Assembly: GCA_002746415.1 (NCBI GenBank)
Contig: NVXD01000015.1
Location: 269,412 to 333,411, forward strand
Length of the DNA: 64,000 nucleotides
Source of the DNA: Flavobacteriaceae bacterium
Lineage (GTDB): Bacteria > Bacteroidota > Bacteroidia > Flavobacteriales > Flavobacteriaceae
Direction: 5' to 3'
A model generated the notes under the pieces. It made no database searches, was not told the origin of the DNA, and saw only the letters and a program-made list of their open reading frames with translations. The translations under genes and the position numbers were made by a program. Below are positions 8,575-16,786 of this stretch, piece after piece (the first letter of the stretch is position 1; each line of letters opens with the position of its first letter).

Positions 8575-11463
8575 ATGAACTACGATTTCAGGGAGATTGA
8601 AGCCAAATGGCAAAAATATTGGGCAGATAACCAAACTTTTAAAGCCGAGAACCATTCCAGCAAGCCAAAATTCTTTGCTTTAGATATGTTTCCTTATCCT
8701 TCTGGTGCAGGATTACATGTTGGGCATCCACTGGGATATATTGCCAGTGATATATATGCCCGTTATAAAAGACACAAAGGGTTTAATGTATTGCACCCTA
8801 TGGGATACGATTCCTTTGGTTTGCCTGCCGAGCAGTATGCCATACAAACAGGTCAGCATCCTGCAATTACTACAGAAACGAACATTAATAGATACAGGGA
8901 GCAGTTAGATAAAATTGGATTCTCATTTGATTGGAGCAGGGAAGTGCGTACTTCAGATCCAAAATATTACAAATGGACTCAGTGGGTTTTTATACAATTG
9001 TTTAATTCTTGGTACAATATTGATACTGATAAAGCTGAAGCTATTGATGATTTGATAGTAGTTTTTGAGGCTTCAGGGAATACAGGTATCAATGCTGTTT
9101 GTGATGAAGATACAACACCTTTTTCGGCAAAAGACTGGAAAGCGTTTTCCAGCAAAGAAAAGCAAGAAGTACTGCTAAAATATAGATTGACCTACTTGGC
9201 GGAAACCGAAGTAAACTGGTGTCCTGCCTTAGGAACGGTGCTTGCCAATGATGAAATTGTAAACGGAGTTTCAGAACGTGGAGGTCATCCCGTAGTCCGT
9301 AAAAAAATGACGCAGTGGAGCATGCGAATAAGTGCTTATGCACAGCGTTTGCTAGATGGATTGAACAAAATTGATTGGCCACAACCTCTAAAAGATTCAC
9401 AAACTAATTGGATTGGAAGATCAGAAGGAGCTTCCGTGACCTTTAATGTCATTTCGACCCAAAGCGAAGTCGAAGGAGAGAAATCTCATAAAATATCAGT
9501 ATTCACAACAAGACCCGATACTATTTTTGGAGTAAGTTTTATGACTTTGGCTCCAGAATTGGATTTGGTACATGAAATTACCACTCCAGCGCAAAAACCT
9601 GCCGTAGAGGCCTATATAGAAGCCACAGCAAAACGTTCTGAGCGAGATCGTATGGCTGATGTTAAAACCATTTCAGGCGCTTTTACAGGGGCATATGCAG
9701 AACATCCATTTTCAAAAGAGCCTATTCCTATTTGGATTGGCGATTATGTGCTTGCCGGTTACGGGACAGGAGCTGTAATGTCTGTTCCTTGTGGTGATCA
9801 GCGCGATTATGATTTTGCAAAACATTTTGATATTCCGATACCCAATATTTTTGAAGGAGTAGATATTTCAGAGGAGGCTTTTGCTGATAAGGCAACTACC
9901 ATTATTGGCAATTCCGATTTTTTAAATGGATTGTGCTATAAAGAAGCTACCAGAAAAATTATTGACGCATTGGAAGCTTTGGGACAAGGAGAAGGGAAAA
10001 TCAATTACCGTTTGCGTGATGCTGTTTTTAGCAGACAACGATATTGGGGAGAGCCGTTTCCAGTTTATTATGTGGATGGAATGCCGCAAATGATTGACAA
10101 AAAATACCTTCCTATAGCATTGCCAGAAGTTGAAAAGTATTTGCCTACTGAAACTGGCGAACCTCCTTTGGGCAATGCCACCAAATGGGCTTGGGACACA
10201 AAAAACAATAAAGTAGTTTTTAATGAGATGCTGAAACAAGTTCAGCATGACGAGGATGGTGAACGTCATTCCGAACTTGATTCGGAATCCCATCAAGGGG
10301 TTTATCCTCTAGAACTAAACACCATGCCTGGTTGGGCTGGGAGTTCTCAGTATTTTAACCGGTACATGGACCCCAATAATGAAGCAGATATCTTCTCTCA
10401 AGAAGCCATCAACTATTGGCAAGATGTGGATTTATACATTGGGGGTAGCGAGCATGCTACTGGCCATTTGTTGTATTCCCGTTTTTGGCAAAAATTTATG
10501 TTCGACAAAGGATTGGTTCCTAAAGATGAGTTTGCGAAAAAGCTGATCAACCAAGGCATGATTACTGGGACGAGTGCTTTTGTATATAGAGATGACGCTG
10601 GTAATTTTATTTCTAAAAATCTTACTGTTGATAAACGAGTTTCGCCAATTCATGCTGATGTTTCTTTTGTAAATGCAGGTGATGAGTTAGATATAGAAGC
10701 CTTTAAAAATTGGCGTCCTGAATATAAAGATGCTGAATTTATTCTTGAAGATGGGAAATATATTGTTGGCAGAGAAGTAGAAAAAATGTCCAAATCTAAA
10801 TACAATGTGGTGAGTCCGGATAGTATTTGTGAAGAGTATGGGGCAGATTCTTTGCGTTTATACGAAATGTTCTTAGGGCCTTTAGAGCAATCCAAACCAT
10901 GGAACACGGCAGGTATTACGGGTACTCATGGTTTTCTTAAAAAACTGTGGCGTTTGTATGTTGATGACAATGGGGCAAAATTCACTGATGCTGCGCCTAC
11001 AAAAGACAATTTAAAGACCTTGCATAAAACCATTAAAAAGGTAGAAGAGGACATAGCGCAATTCTCATTTAACACATCGGTGTCTACTTTTATGATTTGT
11101 GTGAATGAGTTATCCATCCAAAAGTGTACCAGTAAAGCCATTTTAGAGCCTTTGGCTATTTTGGTATCCCCTTATGCACCACATATTGCAGAAGAGCTGT
11201 GGAGTAAACTAGGCCATACTGGATCTATTGCTACAATAGCTTTCCCAATATTTGAGGAAAGTCATTTAGTGGAAAGTAGTAAGGAATATCCAGTATCCTT
11301 TAATGGGAAAATGCGTTTCAAGATGGAATTGCCATTGGATATGTCTAAAGACGATATAGAAGCTGCTGTAATGGCACATGAAAAAACACAAGCACAATTG
11401 CAGGGAAGAACTCCTAAAAAAGTGATTGTGGTACCTGGGAAGATTATAAATATTGTGGGGTAA
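8575..11463 (+). CDS. leuS: Leucine-tRNA ligase, carrying two in-frame repeat insertions
   Basis: LeuRS charges tRNA-Leu and edits mischarged tRNA in its CP1 domain. The class I motifs are HVGH (residues 48-51, in PYPSGAGLHVGHPLGY) and KMSKS (737-741). The editing-domain motif TTRPDTIFG and the tail AQLQGRTPKKVIVVPGKIIN are intact. The frame opens at a TTG at 8551, but the ATG at 8575 begins the usual MNYDFREIEAKWQKYW. The oddity is two stretches that read like translated dispersed repeats: residues 292-306 (TQSEVEGEKSH) just before TTRPD in the editing domain, and residues 552-574 (LKQVQHD and RHSELDSESHQ) before MPGWAGSS. Both keep the frame, so the enzyme is presumably functional. Confidence 0.97.
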   Translation: MNYDFREIEAKWQKYWADNQTFKAENHSSKPKFFALDMFPYPSGAGLHVGHPLGYIASDIYARYKRHKGFNVLHPMGYDSFGLPAEQYAIQTGQHPAITTETNINRYREQLDKIGFSFDWSREVRTSDPKYYKWTQWVFIQLFNSWYNIDTDKAEAIDDLIVVFEASGNTGINAVCDEDTTPFSAKDWKAFSSKEKQEVLLKYRLTYLAETEVNWCPALGTVLANDEIVNGVSERGGHPVVRKKMTQWSMRISAYAQRLLDGLNKIDWPQPLKDSQTNWIGRSEGASVTFNVISTQSEVEGEKSHKISVFTTRPDTIFGVSFMTLAPELDLVHEITTPAQKPAVEAYIEATAKRSERDRMADVKTISGAFTGAYAEHPFSKEPIPIWIGDYVLAGYGTGAVMSVPCGDQRDYDFAKHFDIPIPNIFEGVDISEEAFADKATTIIGNSDFLNGLCYKEATRKIIDALEALGQGEGKINYRLRDAVFSRQRYWGEPFPVYYVDGMPQMIDKKYLPIALPEVEKYLPTETGEPPLGNATKWAWDTKNNKVVFNEMLKQVQHDEDGERHSELDSESHQGVYPLELNTMPGWAGSSQYFNRYMDPNNEADIFSQEAINYWQDVDLYIGGSEHATGHLLYSRFWQKFMFDKGLVPKDEFAKKLINQGMITGTSAFVYRDDAGNFISKNLTVDKRVSPIHADVSFVNAGDELDIEAFKNWRPEYKDAEFILEDGKYIVGREVEKMSKSKYNVVSPDSICEEYGADSLRLYEMFLGPLEQSKPWNTAGITGTHGFLKKLWRLYVDDNGAKFTDAAPTKDNLKTLHKTIKKVEEDIAQFSFNTSVSTFMICVNELSIQKCTSKAILEPLAILVSPYAPHIAEELWSKLGHTGSIATIAFPIFEESHLVESSKEYPVSFNGKMRFKMELPLDMSKDDIEAAVMAHEKTQAQLQGRTPKKVIVVPGKIINIVG
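9448..9489 (+). repeat. Dispersed repeat of the GTCATTTCGACC type, inserted in frame in leuS
   Basis: The segment begins gtcatttcgaccc, continues aaagcgaagtcgaaggagag and ends aaatctcat. TTCGAC (9453-9458) and GTCGAA (9469-9474) form a hairpin, followed by the near-palindrome GAGAAATCTC. This sequence type is familiar to me as an intergenic repeat of Flavobacteria. Here it encodes residues 292-305 of LeuRS with no frame break. No second copy is present in the window. Confidence 0.7.
10228..10288 (+). repeat. Double-hairpin palindromic repeat inserted in frame in leuS
   Basis: Two perfect hairpins with 5-base loops lie in tandem: ATGCTGAA-ACAAG-TTCAGCAT (10228-10248) and ATTCCGAA-CTTGA-TTCGGAAT (10268-10288), 19 bases apart. 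Both belong to the widespread class whose translations read LKQVQHD/HSELDSESH on one strand and LNLFQHL/FRIKFGMT on the other. The unit encodes LeuRS residues 552 to 572 and leaves the frame open. It resembles the protein-coding palindromic elements known from Rickettsia. Confidence 0.8.
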
Positions 11464-11470
11464 ATCTTAG

Positions 11471-11510
11471 GCTGTGTTTGGCATCTTCACCAAACGGACA
11501 GCGTTTTTTT
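11471..11510 (+). terminator. Probable terminator of leuS
   Basis: GCTGT and GTTTGG (11471-11481) pair with CCAAAC and ACAGC (11090-type arms at 11490-11495 and 11498-11502) around an 8-base loop with a GG bulge. Seven T follow at 11504-11510. It ends eight bases before the next ATG. Confidence 0.65.
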
Positions 11511-11518
11511 GATAGAAA

Positions 11519-11773
11519 ATGGAAAACATAGAAATTTTAGGTCTAGTGGCCGCCGTATTTACAACATCTGCCTTTGTGCCTCAGGTGTATAAGGCTTGGA
11601 AGCACAAATCTACCAAAGATATTTCCTTGACCATGTACCTTTTCTTTATATTAGGTTTGACTTTGTGGTTCATTTATGGGGTACATCATGATAGTTTGTC
11701 CATTATGCTTGCAAATGGTGTTACTGGAGTTTTGGCTGTTGTTGTTATTGTTTTAAAATTAAAATATAAATAA
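11519..11773 (+). CDS. SemiSWEET-type sugar transporter
   Basis: An 84-residue protein with three membrane helices and the PQ-loop motif AFVPQVYKAWKHKSTKDISL in the first helix, as in bacterial SemiSWEETs (MtN3/saliva family). These dimerise and carry sugars such as sucrose or glucose down gradients. It lies between two terminator-like hairpins, so it may be its own transcript or depend on leuS readthrough. Confidence 0.9.
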   Translation: MENIEILGLVAAVFTTSAFVPQVYKAWKHKSTKDISLTMYLFFILGLTLWFIYGVHHDSLSIMLANGVTGVLAVVVIVLKLKYK

Positions 11774-11796
11774 CGGAATTTAGACAGCTTGTCAGG

Positions 11797-11829
11797 AAAT
11801 CCCTTCCATAAAAGAATGGCGGGGTTTTT
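11797..11829 (+). terminator. Probable terminator after the SemiSWEET gene
   Basis: AAATCCC (11797-11803) pairs with GGGGTTT, and CCAT with ATGG inside it; the right arm merges into GGGGTTTTTG at 11821-11830. Confidence 0.6.
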
Positions 11830-11870
11830 GTCTTGTATAACATATTTAAAGGAAACTAAAACAGGAAATT

Positions 11871-12569
11871 ATGTTTGGATTTGATATAGGATATATAGTC
11901 ATAGCTGGAGCTTTTGGTCTTCTCAGTATGTTTATCAGTAATCGTCTAAAAAGTAAGTTTAAGAAATATTCCAAAGTACATTTAAGAAATGGAATGAGCG
12001 GTGCAGAAATAGCAGAAAAAATGTTGGCAGATCATGGCATACAAGATGTAAAGGTGGTTTCTACTCCAGGAATGTTGACGGACCACTACAATCCAGCTAA
12101 TAAAACGGTGAACTTGAGCGAAGGAGTGTATGGCCAGCGCCATGCATCAGCTGCTGCTGTTGCTGCACATGAATGTGGGCATGCCGTACAACATGCAAAA
12201 GCGTATAGTTGGTTGAAAATGCGTTCTAATTTGGTGCCAATTTTAAATGTCACTTCACGGTTTTCCATGTGGATAATTTTTGGAGGGTTATTGTTAATGG
12301 GTACTACGGCTATTGGAGGCACTATTGCTTGGATAGGTGTTGCGCTTTATGGCATAGGAACAATGTTCAGTTTTATTACTTTACCAGTTGAGTATGATGC
12401 TAGTAATAGGGCATTGGCTTGGCTAAAGAATAAGAATATGGTAAGCCAGGAAGAATATGCAGGAGCAGAAGATGCCTTAAAATGGGCAGCAAGAACCTAC
12501 GTGGTTGCTGCTATTGGTGCCTTGGCAACATTATTATATTTTGCAATGCGTGTGGCAAGTAGGGATTAA
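11871..12569 (+). CDS. Membrane zinc metallopeptidase (YugP-like)
   Basis: A 232-residue protein with the zinc motif HECGHAVQH preceded by Ala-rich AAAVAAHE, which places it in the zinc metallopeptidase type 2 family (YugP-like). There is one N-terminal membrane segment, two central hydrophobic segments (MWIIFGGLLLMGTTAIGG, WIGVALYGIGTMFSFI), and a C-terminal one. The later PVEYDASNRALAWL supplies a candidate third zinc ligand (Glu or Asp). The natural substrate is unknown. A strong bidirectional terminator separates it from ferritin. Confidence 0.88.
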   Translation: MFGFDIGYIVIAGAFGLLSMFISNRLKSKFKKYSKVHLRNGMSGAEIAEKMLADHGIQDVKVVSTPGMLTDHYNPANKTVNLSEGVYGQRHASAAAVAAHECGHAVQHAKAYSWLKMRSNLVPILNVTSRFSMWIIFGGLLLMGTTAIGGTIAWIGVALYGIGTMFSFITLPVEYDASNRALAWLKNKNMVSQEEYAGAEDALKWAARTYVVAAIGALATLLYFAMRVASRD

Positions 12570-12614
12570 GAATTTTCCCATAGCTATAACCTAGAAGCTT
12601 GCTATGAAGATATT

Positions 12615-12656
12615 AAAAATACAAAGAGAGACCCCTAGGTCTCTCTTTGTATTTTT
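12615..12656. terminator. Perfect bidirectional terminator
   Basis: AAAAATACAAAGAGAGACC (12615-12633) and its exact complement at 12638-12656 form a 19-bp stem with a 4-base loop. The arms are flanked by A and T tracts on both strands, so it serves both the peptidase gene and the converging ferritin gene. Confidence 0.92.
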
Positions 12657-12669
12657 AAGGAATTATAAC

Positions 12670-13188
12670 TTAATCAATCCAGTTGTTTATCTGGTTGTCA
12701 ATCATTTGTTGTCCTACTCCTTCTGTGCCTGTCACTTCAATCATATCTAGAATATCACGAATGGTGTTCTCTTCTTCAACTTGCTCCAGAACAAACCAAT
12801 CTAAAAAACGTTCGGTAGTTATGTCTCCTAAGCTTCTTGCCTTGATTACTATATTATGGATAGATTTTGTTACCGCTATCTCGTGGTCTAAAGTGGTTTC
12901 AAATACATCTACTATAGATGCATAATCATGATTAATATTGCCAATTTCAGGAGAGATAGGATTACCCCCTACATCAACCAAAAATTTAAAAATTTTCATC
13001 ATATGCCCTCTTTCCTCTTCGGTTTGCGCGTAGAAAAATTTTGCGCTTGTAAAGAATCCATTTTGTTCACACCAAGATGCCATAGCCAGATATGTAGCAG
13101 AGGCGTGTGCTTCCATTTTTATTTGACTATTGAGTAAGTCCATGGCTTCCACATTTATACCCAATCTTTGTCTTGCAATGTCTTTCAT
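12670..13188 (-). CDS. Ferritin (iron storage)
   Basis: A non-haem ferritin of 172 residues. Ferroxidase-centre residues are visible in QIKMEAHASATYLAMASW, QTEEERGHMMKI, and late FVLEQVEEENTIRDI. It stores iron as a 24-mer shell in the cytoplasm. The frame extends ten codons upstream, but the ATG at 13188 gives the standard N-terminus. Convergent with the zinc peptidase across a shared terminator. Confidence 0.93.
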   Translation of the reverse strand: MKDIARQRLGINVEAMDLLNSQIKMEAHASATYLAMASWCEQNGFFTSAKFFYAQTEEERGHMMKIFKFLVDVGGNPISPEIGNINHDYASIVDVFETTLDHEIAVTKSIHNIVIKARSLGDITTERFLDWFVLEQVEEENTIRDILDMIEVTGTEGVGQQMIDNQINNWID

Positions 13189-13295
13189 TATTTTACAATC
13201 TTTATACCAAGATACCAAAATATGAGGTGAAAAAGAAGCTAACTATTTAGTTTATAATTGGTTTTAGACTCATTAAGAATAGTAGAAAATAAGTT

Positions 13296-13616
13296 TCAAG
13301 AAGCAATAACAGTATTTGGGGAGGAGATGCCTAAGACTGAAAATCCGACTTCTACTAATTCTTTTAAATCCAAAATTTCGAAGGTATTCAATACAAATAA
13401 ATGTTCTTTGTTGCAAAACACTAAAATTTCAAGACCATGTTGGTTATGCTCTGTATAAAAATGATTTTCAATAGAGATGGTAATTATTTTTTGACGAAGT
13501 GCTAATAACTGACAAAAAGATAAGGGCACTAATTTTTGACCAAAATCAATGTAAAAACATTTTTTTTGATCAGATTGGTAAAACGTATAGAATTTGGATT
13601 TATAAACAACTGTCAT
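13296..13616 (-). CDS. Small protein of unknown function
   Basis: About 106 residues, no signal peptide or membrane segment, mixed alpha/beta character (KCFYIDFGQKLVPLSFCQLL, RQKIITISIENHF, LFVLNTFEILDLKELVEVGF). I do not recognise it with confidence; small proteins of this kind occur widely in Flavobacteriia. The frame can start at a TTG at 13625, but I prefer the ATG at 13616. It lies between ferritin and an Lrp regulator on the same strand. Confidence 0.6.
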   Translation of the reverse strand: MTVVYKSKFYTFYQSDQKKCFYIDFGQKLVPLSFCQLLALRQKIITISIENHFYTEHNQHGLEILVFCNKEHLFVLNTFEILDLKELVEVGFSVLGISSPNTVIAS

Positions 13617-13654
13617 ACAGGACAAAAATAAAGCTTATTTAGATTTAATACAAA

Positions 13655-14125
13655 TTAAATTTGAATTTGCCTGTCTATCTGTTGGTTTAAGGAAATAAAG
13701 GTTTCTGTTCTGGAAACGCCTTCGATTTGCTGAATTTTTTTATTCAACACATGCATTAAATGTTCATTGTCCTTGCATAATATTTTTATTAGAATAGACC
13801 AATTACCAGTGGTATAATGGCATTCAAGTACTTCAGGGATTTTTTCTAGTTCTTTTACCGCAACAGGATTACTCATAGCCTTATCCAAGAAAATACCAAT
13901 ATATGCCATGGTGGTATAGCCCAATATTTTTGGATTGATGATGAATTTAGAACCAGAAATTAAACCAGAATTTTCCAATTTCCTGAGCCTTTGATGAATT
14001 GCGGCACCGGATATTCCAATATTACGTGCTATTTCCAAAATGGGCTTCCGCGCGTCTTGCATTAAAAATCTTAGAATCTTTTTGTCAATTCCATCAATTT
14101 TTACATTTCCGTTGGTCGATTTCAT
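13655..14125 (-). CDS. Lrp/AsnC family transcriptional regulator
   Basis: A 156-residue regulator: winged-helix DNA-binding domain (IDGIDKKILRFLMQDARKP, then GISGAAIHQRLRKLENSGLI, residues about 10-65) and a C-terminal RAM ligand-binding domain (VKELEKIPEVLECHYTTGNW). Lrp-type proteins sense amino acids. It is immediately downstream of saccharopine dehydrogenase on the same strand (47 bases), so lysine or a derivative is a sensible ligand; that is inference from position. Confidence 0.92.
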   Translation of the reverse strand: MKSTNGNVKIDGIDKKILRFLMQDARKPILEIARNIGISGAAIHQRLRKLENSGLISGSKFIINPKILGYTTMAYIGIFLDKAMSNPVAVKELEKIPEVLECHYTTGNWSILIKILCKDNEHLMHVLNKKIQQIEGVSRTETFISLNQQIDRQIQI

Positions 14126-14172
14126 TTAAACGTTTCAAATTAGCAGTAAAGATATCAATTCTGTTTTAATGT

Positions 14173-15546
14173 CTAATCAGTTATGGCATCTGGGTTATAA
14201 CCCATATAGGGAACGTCTCTGGAGTTGAAGGAAATGTCATGTTCTTTTAATTCCTTAAGAATTGGTTGATATATTTCTTTGGTAATGGGAATTTGTACTC
14301 CTGGAGTGGTTATTTTTTTGTTCAAAATCAATAGTGTAGCTATAGCCACTGGCAAACCAACGGTTTTTGACATGGCAGTATATACTCTGTCCTTTCCAAT
14401 GACTACCATATTGGTATCAATTTGCTGTTTTACGCCATTTATTTCGTAACCAAACTTATGGTACATGACAATCATATCTTTTTCGCCCTTCTGCAACGTC
14501 CAGCTGTCTTCCAGTATCTTTTGTAACAGCTGTGCTGGAGTAGCATTTTTTAGGGACAATGTTTTGCTAGAATCAAATAAGTTAAGCTCTAGTAATTTTT
14601 CCCAAATAAGATCATCCTGATCGATTTTAAGGTAGTGGCGTAATTTTAATTCAATAGAATCTGTTGGGGAGTATGGAAGAAAAAGATTCATAAATTCCCT
14701 GTAGGTCATTCCTTCAGAATTTTCTATGGAATAACTATCATCTGTCATTCCTAATTGCACAAAAATATTCCAGGCTTTAGAAAAGCCAACTCTTCTCATA
14801 GTGCCCCGGTATAGGGTAAGGATATCAGCTAAACCATATGCTTCCCTATAGTTTAAGGAATCTCTATTGGCATAGGCTTCAAATTTCCCATAACCTTCAA
14901 TGTCCAAAAATTCTGTTCTTCTAAAAAGATTGTGGTAGGGAATGTATTTATAGGTGTCTTCCTGTATGAATTTTGCTGTTCCACCTTGTCCAGCGGTGAC
15001 CACATTTCTAGGATTCCATGTAAACTTATAGTGCCATTGGTTGTTATCACTTTCAGGGGCGACAAGACCGCCGGTAAAGGATTCGAATAGTAATATTTTC
15101 CCGCCTTTTTCACGAATAGCATCAAGTATTTCCATGGCACTCATATGGTCAATTCCAGGATCTACACCAATCTCATTCATAAAAACCAACCCTTTTTCTT
15201 TGGCTTTTTTGTCTAATTTTTTTATTTCATCACTTACATATGATGCTGTGACCAGATGTTTGTTGTGCAGAATGCAATCGTTAGCCACTTTCATATGAAA
15301 CCTTGCAGGTAACATAGAAACAACAATATCCGCTTGTTTAATTGTTTCTAAACGTTGGGTATCATTAAAAACATCCAAAAGTAATGGTTTGCAGCGTGGA
15401 TGGGATTTTATTTTATCTGGGATGCTTTTAGGATTTATATCTCCAATCGTTAGGTGTAAGTTCTCTTTTTCAGATTTATCTAGGAAATAATCTATTAAAT
15501 ATGAAGAGGATTTACCTGCACCTATAAGAAGAATATTTCTTGACAT
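14173..15546 (-). CDS. Saccharopine dehydrogenase family protein
   Basis: A 457-residue enzyme with an N-terminal NAD(P)-binding fold (ILLIGAGKSSSYLIDYFLD) and the saccharopine reductase-type middle domain (FMNEIGVDPGIDHMSAMEIL, ESFTGGLVAPESDNNQWHYK). Such enzymes interconvert saccharopine with 2-aminoadipate semialdehyde plus glutamate or lysine. Together with the neighbouring Lrp gene and a glutaryl-CoA dehydrogenase at 60.9 kb, it points to lysine catabolism by the saccharopine route. No lysine-ketoglutarate reductase is in the window. Confidence 0.9.
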   Translation of the reverse strand: MSRNILLIGAGKSSSYLIDYFLDKSEKENLHLTIGDINPKSIPDKIKSHPRCKPLLLDVFNDTQRLETIKQADIVVSMLPARFHMKVANDCILHNKHLVTASYVSDEIKKLDKKAKEKGLVFMNEIGVDPGIDHMSAMEILDAIREKGGKILLFESFTGGLVAPESDNNQWHYKFTWNPRNVVTAGQGGTAKFIQEDTYKYIPYHNLFRRTEFLDIEGYGKFEAYANRDSLNYREAYGLADILTLYRGTMRRVGFSKAWNIFVQLGMTDDSYSIENSEGMTYREFMNLFLPYSPTDSIELKLRHYLKIDQDDLIWEKLLELNLFDSSKTLSLKNATPAQLLQKILEDSWTLQKGEKDMIVMYHKFGYEINGVKQQIDTNMVVIGKDRVYTAMSKTVGLPVAIATLLILNKKITTPGVQIPITKEIYQPILKELKEHDISFNSRDVPYMGYNPDAITD

Positions 15547-15627
15547 TGAATAACGTATTTTTGATGTATAAACGAAACACTAAGGTATCAAATTGTTACA
15601 TTTATAAAAAATAGAACACTAAAAGTT

Positions 15628-16020
15628 ATGAAAAAAACAATATTGGGAACAGGAATTTTGTTTGGTCTGTTGGCGGTAGTCATAGGTGCTTTTGGAGCAC
15701 ATGGATTGGAAAAAGTATTGACTCAGGAAAGTTTGGCAACTTTTGAGACTGGTGTAAAGTATCAGATGTACCATGCCTTTTTTCTTTTGATATTGGGAAA
15801 TTTGGACATAATTTCAAATAAGACCAGCAAGTGGGTGTATTATCCTATCACAATAGGAACCGTCTTATTCTCTTTTTCAATATACTTTTTGGCAACCAAC
15901 AACCTTACAAATTTTGATTTTAAGACCATAGGTTTTATAACACCTATTGGTGGATTACTGCTTATTTTAGGTTGGGCTCAATTGGGTTATTCCGTACTAA
16001 AGACCTCTCCAAAAAAATAG
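15628..16020 (+). CDS. DUF423 family membrane protein
   Basis: A 130-residue protein with four membrane segments and the family motif GAFGAHGLEKVL, then ETGVKYQMYHAFFLL (YgdD/DUF423). Function unknown. It stands divergent from saccharopine dehydrogenase and convergent with hemD. Confidence 0.9.
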   Translation: MKKTILGTGILFGLLAVVIGAFGAHGLEKVLTQESLATFETGVKYQMYHAFFLLILGNLDIISNKTSKWVYYPITIGTVLFSFSIYFLATNNLTNFDFKTIGFITPIGGLLLILGWAQLGYSVLKTSPKK

Positions 16021-16033
16021 ATAACAACTAATG

Positions 16034-16780
16034 TTACTTTTTGTTAGCAACGGTAATATACTTCTGTAACGCCATGGTCATAGAAGGTGTTTCTGGTGTT
16101 GGGGCTTTAATGTCTATTCTAAGACCAGCATTGGTGGCGGCATCAACCGTGGAATTACCAAAAACAGCTATTCGAGTTTCTTTTTGCTCAAAATCAGGGA
16201 AGTTTTTTAATAAAGATTCAATTCCTGAAGGACTAAAGAAGACCAATACATCATAGGATACATCCCTTAAATTTGAAAGATCACTGATGACTGTTTTGTA
16301 AAAAATACCTCTTGTCCAATCAACCTCTAATTCATTCAAAGTATCGGGAACAATAGATTTTAAAACATCTGATGATGGTAAAAGAAATTTCTCCTCCTTA
16401 TATTTTTTAAATAAAGGAATCAATTCAACAAAGTTTCTTTTGCCTACATAAATTTTTCTTTTTCTATACACTACATACTTTTGGAGATAGTATGCAACTG
16501 CTTCAGACTGACAGAAATATTTCATACTGTCTGGAACCTTAAAGCGCATTTCTTCTGCAATCCTAAAAAAATGATCAACAGAATTTCTACTGGTAAGGAT
16601 AATAGCAGTATAATTTTTAAGATCGATTTTTTGCTGCCTCACTTCTTTAGCATTTACAGCTTCTACATGAATAAAAGGAACAAAATCAACCTTAACTTTT
16701 TCTTTTTCAATAAGCCGTGAATATGGAGAGTTCTCCATCTTTGGCTCAGGTTGAGACACCAAAATTGTCTTTATTTTCAT
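16034..16780 (-). CDS. hemD: Uroporphyrinogen-III synthase
   Basis: HemD closes hydroxymethylbilane to uroporphyrinogen III in tetrapyrrole synthesis. The 248-residue protein is poorly conserved, as is the family, but the landmarks fit: ILVSQPEPKMENSPYSRLIE at the start, AIILTSRNSVDHFF, FYKTVISDLSN, VLVFFSPSGIESLLKNFPDF, and the final FGNSTVDAATNAGL. Its start is six bases from the stop of the DUF4271 gene, a pairing typical of Flavobacteria. Confidence 0.88.
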   Translation of the reverse strand: MKIKTILVSQPEPKMENSPYSRLIEKEKVKVDFVPFIHVEAVNAKEVRQQKIDLKNYTAIILTSRNSVDHFFRIAEEMRFKVPDSMKYFCQSEAVAYYLQKYVVYRKRKIYVGKRNFVELIPLFKKYKEEKFLLPSSDVLKSIVPDTLNELEVDWTRGIFYKTVISDLSNLRDVSYDVLVFFSPSGIESLLKNFPDFEQKETRIAVFGNSTVDAATNAGLRIDIKAPTPETPSMTMALQKYITVANKK

Positions 16781-16786
16781 AGTCCA

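Noticed and set aside
9922-10296. Antisense open frame of 124 codons in leuS, with FRIKFGMT and LNLFQHLIK peptides
   Set aside because: It is the reverse reading of the palindromic repeat inside leuS; such peptides arise wherever the element lies, and leuS is clearly the coding strand.
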